Positions 20,500 through 33,900 of a stretch of DNA of 64,000 bases are shown here, one piece after another. The DNA comes from Mangifera indica. Its lineage: Eukaryota; Streptophyta; Magnoliopsida; Sapindales; Anacardiaceae. Location of the stretch: assembly GCF_011075055.1 (NCBI RefSeq), contig NC_058147.1, forward strand, positions 3,596,001-3,660,000, read 5' to 3'. A program made the position numbers and the translations under genes. The notes below the pieces were generated by a model. That model was not told the DNA's origin and searched no databases. It saw only the letters and a program-made list of their open reading frames with translations. The first letter of the stretch is position 1. Every line of letters begins with the position of its first letter.

Positions 20500-22728
20500 A
20501 GAAAATGGAAAAATGTTGATATACACAGCGCTTCCTTTTTATTGTACTTCACTCTCAATGGACGAAGTTGCTTCTGGGATTGAACAGAGTTCGAAACTGA
20601 GCTCACTGGGGTTCTTGAGGTACCCTTGTCTATCTTGTGTATACTAAAGAAGTTCAATTTTACTATTGAGTGTACATGAAGAAGCATCATAAAAGCAGAT
20701 TACATGCAAAGTAATTAATCCGCTGTCTATAAGCTGGCATATTTGCCCACATTTACCAATAATCCCTTAGTGAGGTTGTGATTCAATCTAACCATTTATT
20801 GCATAGCTGTTCCAACCAACAAGAACACTGTGTATGCCTTTGTGGTGAGCGAAATGGATGTTGAGCATGAAAATGCAGGGCAGAGTACACTTCTACGCAT
20901 GTGTCTTGATTTGTAACGTAGTTATTTTTCACTGGGTTGCCCTGTGATATTGATCCCTCACTTTTCATCTCTTCTTTAAAGGGATTTTTGGGGTTCAAAA
21001 AGGTATTTGATTTTTAGTTTCCATTTGTGTAGAGTTTGTAGATCTTTTTGGACTTCTGATGTAAAACTTATGTACAATGAACACCCATTTGTTATTTCCA
21101 TGAGACATGATTAACATCTAGTGAATTGCTCCCTCAAATCTTTGTAAGTCTGAAACTCGCTACTTTGTACTAATTCATATGTTTCACACATGCTTATTTG
21201 CCTTTGATTGCACCTCTGATATGGAAACCATGTCGTTTTTGAAGTCTATTTATATCTCAAGGTAAGAAAAAAGTAAAGATTATTGAGAGACCTTGCTGAA
21301 TGTGTTTTCAAATTGCAAAGTATTTTTGAATAGCCTAATAAAGAGAAAAACTAGTCAGTTATCCCCATATGGCATAGACTAATTTAACTGAGTCTCAATA
21401 TTCTAATAGCTTTCCTACATTAATAGTGTCAGTTTGAACTCTATTGATACTATCTGCATTCTTCTACATTATTAAGCTGTAGATCATGCTGCATGTCCTT
21501 CATCTTGTTTTCCTCACTTCCACTAGTCCTTCCCTGTAGAAGGGTTGTCTAAAAGCTAGAGCCATAACAGTTTAGTGAAATGTATAAAGCAGTCCTGAGA
21601 GCTGTGCCTCAATGTTTGTGAGAGAGATTATATGGTAGCACTAGCCTAAACTTATTGATGGTATTTGAACTTTGTGGAGCTTTTTAGTTTGAGGAACCAC
21701 CATTTGTATTGAAAACTATAGAGGATGTACGGGTTTTATGGCGTTGTATTTCTTTGTACTTAAAATTCAGAAATTGGATAGCGAGTGTTGCTTTGCATTC
21801 AATACCTTCCACAAAGTATAGATATGCTATTGTAGTGTCTTTTTTATGAGGAAAGAAGGGAAAAGATGTGGGGTGACACATGCTTTGTATGTTATCTGGT
21901 GCAAGCGAGAAAAAAGGCAGCCGGAAGAGTGGGGGCACAAAGAGAATATACAAGAAGCATGAAAGAGGAAGAGTTGGGGGGTGGGGACAGTAGTTGGGAC
22001 TGTGGTGTGGGAGTGACTGGCTCCTCGAAACTGCTAGGATATCTTGTCTTTTTCTTCTCTTATTTCAGTGGGGTTGTGTAATTGCAGTGTGTCTAGCCTA
22101 GAGCTCATCATTGTAATGCTTGATTGTGATTAAACAAACAGCAGTTTTGCCATTTCCAGAAATCTTTATTGTTTGTGTGTGTGAGAATATTGGTGGTTGT
22201 TACTGAGTCTTGCAGGTTCCTAAGAGATTTTCAATCAGTTCTTAATTCAAAACACTAATGCTGATTATAGCTATGGAAACGAGGGTGGTAGTTGAATGAA
22301 TGATCCACTTCTAATAGTGACGGCAACTTTGTCCATCATTATTTTCCGGTACTTCTTGCAACTCGAAACTGCTAATTGTGACTGAATTCTTTTTAGGGGG
22401 GTGATTCTGAGGTAGTGGTCTTAGCAAAGTTTGTGAAATTTCTATTTTATCTAGTTCTTAGTGTTGGTTATGGTAGTCAACAACCTGGATCATCCCCAAG
22501 CACGTGCATAGGATTTGCAATCGTTATGGTATCCAATAAGAAAAGTTTTTGGTTATCTTATAAGCATAGCTGGTCAAGGAAGAATGGAATTTCTCAACTC
22601 CACAGATGATCTCACACATCAAAACTTTTCAGCAGTTAGAGGCGAGTATGGTTTGCGCGCGATTGTGGAGTTTGAGTGGGAATGTTTCGACTTGCCACTA
22701 CTTTGAATTAGCTACGTCACTTACTTGA
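20500..22728. other. 3' flank of U-box gene B and gene-free spacer
   Basis: 20502-21190 mirrors the 3' flank of copy A. The remaining 1.5 kb has no recognisable coding sequence. Frames at 21684-21953, 21866-22081 and 22415-22706 lack family features. A transcribed non-coding RNA cannot be excluded. Confidence 0.35.
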
Positions 22729-23041
22729 TAGGGATGGTATTTGATAAGAACATTCTTAACTTGATTCCAGGGACACTTCAAGCTTAAACTTATTTGAGTT
22801 CAGTTTGATTCAGGAGAGTTAAGTTTTAGTCAATTTAAATTTGAATTTAATAAGTTTTTTGAGAATTGAACTTGAGTTTAAGCTTGGTAGTTTCTTATAC
22901 TCATGACTCAGGCTATGATTACTTGTTTCAAATTTGGATCAAAGTGATAATTAAATTTGAGTTGGATCAGTTCGTATTGAGCACTACTAAGTCAAGAGGT
23001 AGAAATTAAGGCGGAATATCTATAATCACTCACCATCCCTA
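22729..23041. mobile_element. hAT-like MITE (decayed), TAGGGATGG ends
   Basis: The left end TAGGGATGG at 22729 is exactly inverted at the right end (CCATCCCTA, ending 23041). The interior has the alternating 'ttgagttcagtttgattcag / aagcttaaactt' texture of the other copies of this family. No 8-bp duplication is seen, so it is old or rearranged. Confidence 0.5.
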
Positions 23042-23928
23042 GTCAAACCATATATTTTTATTGCCAACTCAAATATGGGCTATTTGCCTCCTGATGTGAC
23101 CCATTAGACAGAGATATCAGTAATCTGGGTTTCGCCCAAAAAAGCCCAATCCAGTTAATGTAGCGACAGGCCCAAAACAAAAACACCTCTCAAATATCAG
23201 GATAAGACTTCAGGGAAACTCCATTGTTAAGAAAGAGTTACTCGAAATGTAAGAAAGAGTTACCACATTTCTTCATTAAAAAAGGACTGTTGAAGATACT
23301 CTTTCTCTGTCACTACACAACGACAATAATAGTTGTGGATCAAGGAAACAATAATTTGGTCTATCTCTCTCTTTCATGCGTGTTAAAAAGCAAGTTCTGT
23401 GTATATAATTTAATTAGGGTACAGAGAAATATTTTGTCAAGAGTCGATTTGTTAGATAGGTATTATTGTTGGGCCACCCGAGTGGGCAGCCTATTATGAG
23501 ACCCACTTTCACCTTCGGGTGTCATCATCATCATCCTCATCTTCTTCTTCAACATTTCTTTGCGTTTCTTTTTCTTCATTATTTTCCTTTTTATACATTT
23601 GGCATGTATTATTAGCTATGCATGTTCCATAATATATGTGAATATTCTATCTTGACAAATTTGCCCTCATCACCCGTTTCAAGAATCAAACTGAATAGTC
23701 TGGCAGTCCTATTACTTGCTTTGTACGAGAGGCTATATGAATCATAAATTTTGGTTGTCAAGCATGGTGGCCCCTTGTGATAATAAAATTTAATTAGGTA
23801 TAATTAAAAAACTTAATGAAATTAGTCTTCTCCCGTTCCCGTAAGTACATAATAAAGCTTCTTCAAGTCTCTCTGATCTCTTATTCTTTTGTGGCAACCA
23901 CTACTAGCTAGCATCTTCAATTCAATTC
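23042..23928. other. spacer upstream of the 23929 gene
   Basis: No gene is supported; the frame at 23224-23499 is not protein-like. The last 100 bases (23830-23928) are the probable core promoter and leader of the next gene. An AATAAAGC stretch near 23850 is a possible but weak TATA-type site. Confidence 0.3.
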
Positions 23929-24279
23929 ATGGCTGCCACTACCTTCACTAGTTGTTCTGGGTTATTCAGTTTTCGATCAAACTCGGTTGAGTCTAAAATC
24001 CGAGCCTCATCGAACCATGGTTCACCGGCATGCGGGAAGCTCGATGGGGTGGCTATGTGGTTCATCAACGGTGTTGCAGCCGCCTTTTTCGCATCTCTAG
24101 AAAGATGTTCTTGCATCCGAATTGCAACCGAAGATGATGGTGAGGATAACGACGTGCCGTTGATTCATAACGATGGAAATGTGAGGCATGACGGTGGCAT
24201 TGGCACTGCAGGCAGCACCAGCAAGAGAAGGACAGGGAAAGGGAAGATCAAGGAAGAAGCATTTGTCTATCAGGATTAG
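23929..24279 (+). CDS. small uncharacterised plant protein, 116 aa
   Basis: Single-exon frame from ATG 23929, 116 aa. The N-terminal third is Ser-rich (MAATTFTSCSGLFSFRSNSV). A hydrophobic core follows at about residues 40-62, containing the string WFINGVAAAFFASLERCSCI. I recognise this string from a family of small plant proteins of unknown function. The remainder is acidic, then basic (KRRTGKGKIKEEAF). The core could be a membrane-associated helix. A donor-like CGGTAAGC at 24296 and an acceptor at about 24513 suggest an intron in the 3' UTR. No symbol can be given. Confidence 0.7.
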   Translation: MAATTFTSCSGLFSFRSNSVESKIRASSNHGSPACGKLDGVAMWFINGVAAAFFASLERCSCIRIATEDDGEDNDVPLIHNDGNVRHDGGIGTAGSTSKRRTGKGKIKEEAFVYQD

Positions 24280-25155
24280 CTTGCTGCTCCTTTCGGTAAG
24301 CGCATTAAAAATTAAAAAGTTATGGGGGTTTTATTTCAGTTGTGAAGTTTGTCCTGGAGGATTGGAAAGGTTAAAAAGAAAGAGTTGTGTTTACTTGGCT
24401 TGAATATATGTGATAACTATGATGAAATAAATCGTGCAAACAAACAAATTTCATTTTATGTTGATATTGAAGCTTCTTAATTTGCTTAATACTACAACTT
24501 TTATGCATAACAGATGATCTTGTATGAATCCCAGAACTGTTGCAGAAGCATAATCTTGCTGAAAATTCGTTTAAATTTTTGGTTAATCTGGATGAACATA
24601 CATGGTCAAAATATTTGATCAGCCTTTTGGGGATGTGGGATGTAATTGGTTAATTTAGATCTCATTTGTTTGGTTGGATATTTACCCAGAAACTCATGTT
24701 GATGGGTGGCTTTTCAGCACAGCAGGCCCGGGTGGCCAATTCTGTTTCACATGTTGCCGGATATTTTAACGTTAAAATTTTGAAGAAAAAGTAAAGCAGA
24801 ACTAAAGGTGCTTTAGATTTTAAAAACAAGAAAAATACTTTTTGTAAATGATTTTGGATGATGTCGGCATTTTTCTGTTCCCATCATGTTGTTTGTTGGC
24901 CAAAGCCTCTTTTACTTTTGTTTTAATCTTTTCTCCAAGCCTTCGGTGCAAGGAATCCAAAGTTAGCAAGCGGGAACCAAAGAAAGTTCAAAACAAATAC
25001 ATCTTTTTATGCATGTTATTACATTTAATAACATAAGTTGGGAAAAACTATAGAAAAATAATTTTAAAATGAAAGAAAAAATAAATAATTATATCACCTA
25101 ATTATAAATTATTTTTTGTTTATATATATATATAATTTATTTGTATATAATAATA
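24280..25155. other. 3' region of the 116-aa gene and spacer
   Basis: Probable 3' UTR (possibly with an intron, about 24296-24513) followed by AT-rich spacer. The frame at 24848-25036 is not protein-like. Confidence 0.3.
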
Positions 25156-25437
25156 TAGGGGTAGATTTAAACTTGAATTTGATTTAATTTGTATAAAACT
25201 AAGTTCAATTTTATTATTAAAATAATATCGTTTTAATATATATTATTAAAATTATATTATTTTATATCAAATTTTTTATATTTATAAATTTGATAAATTG
25301 AATAATATCTCTAAAACTTAAGTTCAAGTTTGAAAATATTAAACTTTCAGACTTAACTTCAAATTCAAACACACTTAAATTGAATTTATTTTTGACATAT
25401 TCAAACCAAATTTGAATTTCAACTTCAATCTACCCTA
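25156..25437. mobile_element. hAT-like MITE (decayed)
   Basis: The left end TAGGGGTAGATTTAAAC and the right end, read inversely as TAGGGTAGATTGAAG, form a terminal inverted repeat. The body contains AAATAATATCGTTTTAATA, an AT-shifted form of the AAAACGACGCCGTT core seen in the young copy at 43994-44367. No convincing 8-bp duplication remains. Confidence 0.55.
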
Positions 25438-26374
25438 ACATAGTTTTATTCTTTTGATAAACGGTCGTGGACAAGACGTTTTACTTTGTATTAGGTCATA
25501 CATCAGATCACACTAATGATTGTCGCCCTTTATTCAAGCATTGACTGAAGCAATTTGATGAATGGAAATTGGGATCCTCCGTAACCTGTGATGTGAGCTA
25601 AAGAAGCCTGCATTCCAATATTATTTATTTGTTAAACGCAAAGCGTGGGCAATAATTTTAATTAAATATATAATTGCCCTATGTAGAAATAATTAATTTT
25701 CCTTTTCAGTGATACATTTGGTCGAATATATATGATAGAAGACCAGAAAACTTCACTAGGAGAATGTGGCGCTTTAAACACAAATCAAAGAGCGAGCAAG
25801 CCTTTATTTTTTCTGTGAAGTAATCGATGATTTCCTTCAAACTTTCCTATTTTCCATGAAGTGACCTTATATATATATATATAATAAGAAATGTTTCTTG
25901 TTATGATTGATTTTCCTCAAAGTCCTTTGAGCTTATTATATTCCTAGATGACCCACGAAAGATTTTTTATTTCTAGTGCCCCTTAATAAACTAGATGTGT
26001 TTTTTATTTCTTGTTAAAGTTTTTTTTTTTTTTTTTTAACTTGAATTTGGTCAATTTGGAATAAAACTTCAACTTTAGTTGATACATTTTGAGCATAATA
26101 TTTTGTATTTTGTTACCTTAAAACTTATTATTCTTTCTTTTACAACAACAGACAAATCTTATTAAAGAAAGAAAAGAAAAGTAAAGACACCAAAAATAAT
26201 TGATCCCACATGCATGCCTCATGCTATGCCTTTTAAATTTTCTTATAGCCAAATAGATATACTAATGAAATTTAGACATGGATTATAATAATTTAATTTT
26301 ATCCAATCACTTATTTCCAAGTCCAATTTTACGTACTTAATTAATATAATCAGATAATGTTTATTATGTAATTT

Positions 26375-26453
<79 letters not shown>

Positions 26454-27951
26454 ATATAATATAAATATCTAATTAGGTATTTAAAACTTATTATTATTTT
26501 TTTTATACTTTCTTTTTCGAAAACATAAATTTTAGCTAATTTCCTATTGCATTTTTTACAAGCATACCTTTATAGTCTTGATATGCTTCAAGGATGTCTC
26601 TGATTAATTCCTTCAAGGTTTTTGTACCATTTTAAAATAAATTAATTAAGATAATTTCTCTATTTTCATCTATAACGAATGAAAGTTGGGAAGAAAGTTA
26701 AGAATAATGTAAACATGAAAGATTGGAGTGGTCAATGGGAAAAAGTAAATGAGAGGGTAAGGTTTACAAAAAAAAAAAGTCAAGAAATCAAGTTAAGGGA
26801 AAAAAATTTGAGAAATTGATTTTAGGGTTTACAGAAAATTCAAGAGATCAAATTTAAGGAAAAATCAAAAAACCAATTGTAGGGTTTATGGAAAAGTCGA
26901 GCACATCATGAGTAGGGCTAAGTGGAATGATATGTTTTGTGGTGTTTTATGTGTTATAACACAACAACTTTATTTTGTTATATTAGTTTAAAGAAATGAT
27001 ATCTGATTAGATACCCCAATTTTTATTTTGGATTTGATTATCGTATTGATTTCAGTTATTTAAAGTCATGAATCAAAACTCGCCTATAGAATGTTGGTTC
27101 TATCATTTTTTTGACCAAAATTGATAATATTAAATCAATTCTATAAAGAAACCATAACCAAAGCGTTGGAGATTGACACCGACTTTGATATTACACAATT
27201 ATTATTATTATTTTTTATAATGAGAAACTCTATCAAAGTTATATTGTCTATTCGAGATTGAATTAACTACATTCAATAGTAAAACCTTTGGTTTAAGTGA
27301 CTAGTCTCGTAATTATTAACCATGTCAATCAAGATTCAAGAATGCTATTGTAGAGTTTTTATCATCCAAACCACCCTTGCGGGCAACTAAACAATTATTT
27401 TGTTCACCTCTAATTTTGGTGTCCCGTGTCCATTGGATTTAAATATAATTGTGCTCAAAATCTGTTGGGCTTATATTTTGAAGATTAATATTGGGCCGAA
27501 TACTTGCAAGGCAAACTGGTGTGAGCGACAAAATGGTTGTTAGTTGTCACTCTCATCGGATAGCCCACAAGCACAATAGAGCCATATCCACATGGCAGCT
27601 CTGCCTTGTTGGCATCAACTGCAGAGAAATGTTTTTGCGGTCATCACCGCACGATTCGTCTCATCACAATTTCTTTAAACCGATACCTGTCATCAATCAG
27701 ACGCTTCAGCTTATTACATTCTCACGCTACAGGTTGCATGGGATAATTTCCAAGAAAGTCAAAACGAGCGCCTCTTTGAATCAAGGCCCGTTTGACAATT
27801 TAAAGGAGAAGTTACTGCTTCCCTGCATCAGATCTCAACACGCAACTCTCGCGCCAGTTTTTACACAAGAAGAAAACATTTTACAGCTAAAACCCTAGTC
27901 TACATTTATCATTAAACTCACGCAAAGAATCGAATCAACGGTCAATCAAAC
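25438..27951. other. long AT-rich spacer, no gene seen
   Basis: Contains a poly-T run near 26023-26038, the TA/TG microsatellite at 26377-26446 and otherwise unassigned AT-rich DNA. Around 27490-27900 the composition becomes less AT-rich and an open frame exists (from a TTG codon), but it shows no family resemblance. It is more likely promoter and 5' leader of the next gene. Confidence 0.35.
26377..26446. repeat. compound (TA)n(TG)n microsatellite
   Basis: About 38 bases of TA repeats pass directly into 16 uninterrupted TG units. It is a typical hypervariable compound dinucleotide repeat, and alternating purine-pyrimidine of this length can adopt cruciform or Z-DNA structures. Confidence 0.95.
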
Positions 27952-30900
27952 ATGCTTGCTGATCAAGAAGAAACTCCTTCCAGGTATGAAAATTTTCATT
28001 AGCACGTCAAGTAGGGTTTATTCATTTCAATTTCAGAAGTAATTCTTTTTTTTTTTTTTCTCTTAGTGTTGTCAAATTTGAATTGAATGTTGCATTCGGT
28101 GAAACTTGTTAGTTTCAGTCTACGTAACTACCTACTGTATTATCATTGTTAGTGAAGTTGATTTGAATGTTTGAATTTTGTATAAATTTTGTTATGGTAT
28201 TGGTTGTTAAGAAAATAACTGTTTTACGATTTGAAATGTTTAATTTTTGCATTGTTAGGCAAGAGTTATTGAGTATGGTGAAGAAGCATTCGAATTTGAT
28301 CGGCAAAACCATAGTAGATGAGCAAGATTCCGAAGACATTGAAATGGATTCTGGATTTTGGCACGATCTTTTTAATTTGTACTTTATTTGTAGTAAGGAA
28401 GCTAGAGGACGACAGGATGATGATCTCTTATTTTTCGTTCGGAAAAGGGTAGGCCATTGATTTGGATGAACTCACGTGGGGCTTTAACTCCATTTCACTA
28501 ATATTGTTAAATTATGCTGATAAAGGGTTTGCACGGATATGGTTTCAATGATAATGCGGAAGAGGTCCCTCCATACTTTGTACGCAGGTGGGCATCCAAG
28601 GTAAAAGAGAAAAAAAAACGTAGATAACTTTTTTTTTTTTGGATACTTGATCGCCTCTGGGTTGTGTTTTCATTTTTATTAGTTAAAACTAATTCTTTAG
28701 ATTTGACTCCTTGAGTTTCTTTTTTATCTTCTTGGAATGTTTGCTATGGGAAAATATTACTTGTCTCTATTGTTGCAAAATTTTGGATATGTCTTATCAT
28801 TTCTACAGATTATTTGGTCTATCCTTGGGCATAACTATATTAGTTTTGTGGTATGCATTGTTTTAAGGCAAAAAACTTTTCTGAACATGGGTCTTCTGCT
28901 TATCATCAATATTGATCATTCAGTTGCCTTACATAAATAATGTTGTTTATTTTTTTAATCAAATAGTTGGATAACTTGCTTGGCAAGAACTCGATTGAGG
29001 TTGATTGGAGGCGCTCATTTTATTTGAACATGATAGCCCATACTTCATTCTCGGTAACAGTGGCAATTTGCAGGTAACTTCTTTTTCTTGTTTTTTGAAT
29101 TGCATGCTGTCTTCTTCCAGTAAGTTTCATCAATAATCTTTTGCTTCCAGCATCTGTATGTCTCTGAAGTTTGCACTTTAAGACTTTGGTAAGCAGTTCA
29201 CTTGTATGTCAGTTGTCAGCATTTAATATTGATAATTAGGTTTAAACTTTTGGAGTGTTATGCGATGTGAAATGTCTGAATGTCATCTAAGTGGTAATTT
29301 AGTTACAAATGTGAATAAAGACTAGTGAGGATATTTTTGGGAATCCACTGTATTATTTTATTATGTTTATTTGACTCTTTATTCCTTCTGTGGGATGTCT
29401 AGATGTCATGACTTTGGTTGCTTTGATTTTATCTCGATTCAAAATTATTTGTCCCGGGAAGAGATCAATCTTTGTTTCTTTGAAACTTGTATGAAATGGC
29501 ACTTTCATGTTGTTTCACATGCATGACAATAGGTACTGTCAAACGTTAGAGATACAGTTTGCTGATGACATGCTTCAATTTGTTGCAAATGTTTCTTTAC
29601 AATTTTGATGAGTTTGTGTTAGTGTTCATCAAAAACTTCTGTACTGTTATATGGGTTAAATAAGTATTTGATTCACTGCTGTTGTTTAATTCTTTCCTTC
29701 CAGAAGAGATAACATTTTCTAGCCATGTTTTTCAAACTTTTGATTTAGGATTCTTTCTTGCTATTTTTCCTCTTTGTGATCTTTTGAGAAAATTTGAATT
29801 ACTTCTTGTTATTCTTTTTTTTTTTTTTCCAGTCACAGGGTCCTTCAGAACTATCAAGCTGGGCAAAATGCACCGTTGTCTCCCATATACAAGGTGCCTA
29901 TTTAGTACAAATAATGTGTAAAATAATGTAGAGGATATATTTTCTTCACTTGTCATTACATTTGTACAGTTTTGTGTTCATCCATGTTTTGAAAAGGGGA
30001 ATCTATTCTGATTAACCTCTAGAAGAATTGACTTTTGTGGGAGAATTGAAAATAGTTTTTCAATTAAGAAGTGTTGTGTATTTTGACTTTTGTATGGTAA
30101 GCTGGGCCAATTCAGTTCTTTCTGGAAGAGGAGTATCATTACTAACATTTATTTCTGTGGGCATGATCATTCCAGTGATCTCTTTCTGTTAGGACAAGTT
30201 TTGAATGGGTTGGAGATGGTTTGGCTCACATGACTTGAATTTATAATCCTCTTAAAAGTTTGTATGATGTGCTTATCTATGAAGGGTGTAAATTTGGTAC
30301 TGTATAAATTTTGTGTAAAAAATTGATCATGCAAACCTAACTTTTCTCTTGCAAGCTTCCATGTTTCGTGCCCAGTAATTTAATTTTCTGTTATGGCCTG
30401 TGGCATCTGCAGGTTGTAAAAACTGTTTATGCATCTCCAAGTCGTGTAAATTTTCATTTGGACTCAAAGAAGGCAAGTTTCATTATTTTCAATAAAATGT
30501 GATCTATTAAACTTTATCTTGAATTTCTGGTAACCATATCTGACTATGCAGGAAGTAGAGACTACACCTGCGTATCCAGATATCTGTTTTGCAGTCGATG
30601 ATTTTGACTCCACTTTCGATGCAGTGGTAAGCAGGTTCCTGGAGAGGTAGTTGGATATGGTGTGCCTGTTTCTTTTGAAGCCATTCTACCTATGTTTCAT
30701 ATTAATTGATTCTTTATATTCTTTCAGTTACATCACCCCAAAAGGTCAAGGTTTTGTAGTAAGATGTGTTCTATGTTATTTCTGGTGCTTTGTTGAGAAA
30801 TAGAATGGAAAAATATGTAGTTGATAGGACCTAAATTGTGATAAACAAATAACAGGAAGAAATTTGATTATATAATTAGCAAATACAACCAAAAGATAAT

Positions 30901-33900
30901 ATAATATAAAATAAATAACTTAGACACTATGCCTAGATCGGACCGGAGGTGTTCCACCTACTGTAGTAGAGTTACTCTGTCAACAATGTTGAGAAATAAT
31001 CCATTATTTCCTTTACCAACATTGGCTTGCTTAAATTGGTCAATCTCTTCCCTTATCCAATCCTAACTCCTAGTTTAAATAGGTAATCTTGTGTATTATT
31101 CAATCCTACGTTACTAATTTGAAAACTACTTCTGCCTTATCTAACTCTTCTCTTCTTGTCTTATACTAGAGCTGGATTTGAATCGAGTTTGTTGGAGTTC
31201 GAAATGAGCTTAGTTCGAGTCTGAGAGTTGAATATTTTTCAATTCGAGCTTTTTGGGGTGATCAGCTCGCTAAGCTCGTGAGCGTGAAAAATTTCTATAT
31301 AAAATGAGTGAAACGATGTTGTTTTAACCAATATGCATCAAAATGTCGTTGTTTTAGTCATTTTTGCTCGGCTACAATACCAGTCCAAGCTCGATTCGAA
31401 TCCAACCCTACCTTATACTTATCTACTACTTCTATTCTTTTGTCCTTCTCTTGTAGACCTTCATTACTTTATACTTCCATTGTCTTTTGTGATACGTTGC
31501 TACAATCAAGGGTTTAGCATTCTCTTCCCTCTTAGTAACAACTTTGTCCACAAGGTTGAATGATGAAATTTGTGTTTAAAGAATTCCCTGGTCTTCCCAT
31601 GTTGCCATGTCCACGAAATGCCCTTTCTATTGAATAAAGTAAGCAAATACAACCAAAAAGTAAAATAATATAAAATAATAACCCAAATGCTACGCTAAGA
31701 TCGACACAAAGGTGCTCTATGTATCGTATCAAAGTTACTCCATCATCAATGTTCAGAAATAATCCATGTTTCCTAAATCTTAGTTTCAATACGTAATTTT
31801 GTTTATTATCCCTAAATTACTAATTTGAAGGCCACTCTTGCCTTATTTAACTCTTCTCTCTTGCCTTAGATGTTGTCCTTCTCATTTGCTACTTCATATC
31901 TTTTGTGCTCCTTCTGTAGACCTTCAATTTTTTATCCTTCCACTGTTTTTTATGATACATTGCTATAATCAGAGGCCTAACGATAGTCAATCTGTTACGA
32001 TCCTAAATGCAAGGTATGGGACTTGGATCCCACATTGGAAAGTATGGGCAACTAATGTGGGGTTTATATGGCCTTGGGCTCTCCCATCTCAATAGCTAGC
32101 TTTTGAGGTGTGGTTCTCCTAAGGTTCGTATCATTTGGTATCAGAGCCATCACCATGTCTCCCAGTTGCAATCGTGCGGCGCGGGTGGTGACGCCGGCAT
32201 TGCAGTGTTCGCCCGGGGCTAGTAGGGAGCTAGCGCACAGCCAGCCCGCGTGGGCGCCGGGGCTGCGGAGCGTGGTGGTATGTTACGATCCTAAATGCAA
32301 GGTATGGGACTTGGATCCCACATTGGAAAGTATGGACAACTAATGTGGGGTTTATATGGCCTTGGGCTCTCCCATCTCAATAGCTAGCTTTTGAGGTGTG
32401 GTTCTCCTAAGGTTCGTATCACAATCTAAAACTACACTGCCTTGTTATCAATATGCATACAACCAAGATGCTATATATAAGATATGGATAAACAGAACAA
32501 GATATAAATTCTATTACTTATCTACTTATAATATTTTCTTACAAAGTTGCTCCCATAATTTAAAGTACTTGACTTTCTCAATTATCATTTTTGTATGCTT
32601 GTGGTGAGATTAATTAACAGAGTGGAACGTAAATATTGTTGTTAACGTGATTATTGTTACCTTTTTCGGAAATAATTTCCCGCTGATCTATTCAGGTCTT
32701 GTCAGACACGGACCACTGCTACTGTGTGCTTCTGAATGCACATGATGGAGCAGCATTTCCTACTGAAAAAGAGTCACACGATAGCAGTTCTAGTAATAAT
32801 GCACCTCTGAGAATTGATACTAACTCTGGAAAGATGGGAAATACAAAGGTGTTTGTCAGTTGTTTTCGTTGTAGATTTTTTATAACACTTCTTAAATACT
32901 TGAGACATTCAAATTGACTTGTCTGTAGTTGTGATTGCAGCTTACCCTTTTCTCTGGATTTGTCAGCTATCAAATGGTTCGAGATGCATATGATGGTAAA
33001 GATGGGTGGATTAGCTTCTTTGTAATCCATATATATTCCCTATTGAATTTGATTGCTTTTCTTTTTGCTCTTTTCCTACGTTGAATTATGCTATCTGTGG
33101 GTTATAAAAGTAGCAAATGTATGGTTATAAATATAGTCTATATTGATAAGCCTTATATTCTCATAGATTCAATGGGCTTTATAATTACAATTTGCTAGCC
33201 CATTTCACGAGCAGCAAATTGAGAATCAAGTGATTATGCTTGTAGATTTAAGGAGTTTGCATTTACCAAATGAACTTTTTAAACAGCATTTCCTTATTAG
33301 TTGTCATCCCCCGCCCCCCTCTCTGTGTTATTTTAGCTGGAAAATCTAGATTTGGGAGCCTCCTTTCACTTGGTCAATCCCCCAGCAAAACAGACAGACT
33401 GTACATGAAAGGCCCTGGAGGACGTGGGGAAGTTGAAGTTGCTGTTTCTGGTGTAGCAGGTAATTAAAACAATTCATTGCCTCTAAATTTATCGGTGTTA
33501 TGCTTTAATGCTGTTGACAGTGTTGCACTGTATATAGATCTATTATGAACCCAATAGTTCCGGATTAACCAGTTAATACCAAACTGTTTTTTTTTTGGTT
33601 GATGATATAAGTGGGTTGTCCAAACAACAATAGTAACACCGAACTATTTTGTACAATTATCCAAACAAACAAACTATTTGTCTAGGTATTTTCTGAACTT
33701 CTACTTGAACAACCAACCCTCCGCCCCTTTCCCCTTCTTTCACCCTTTTTCCCATTTTGTTGGTTCTGGACTCCTGGTTACAGGCCCAGGATTCAGGAAT
33801 TGTTTATGCAAAATATATGTGACATTGGTCGATTATATATGACTGGTATATTTAAAGCTTGTAGTAAAGGCTAACTATAGCTACTACTACATCAGATCAA

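Noticed and set aside
27491..27898. 135-codon open frame upstream of the KIAA0930-like gene
   Set aside because: It opens at a TTG codon, the first ATG is well inside, no family resemblance is seen, and it lies where the promoter and leader of the next gene are expected.
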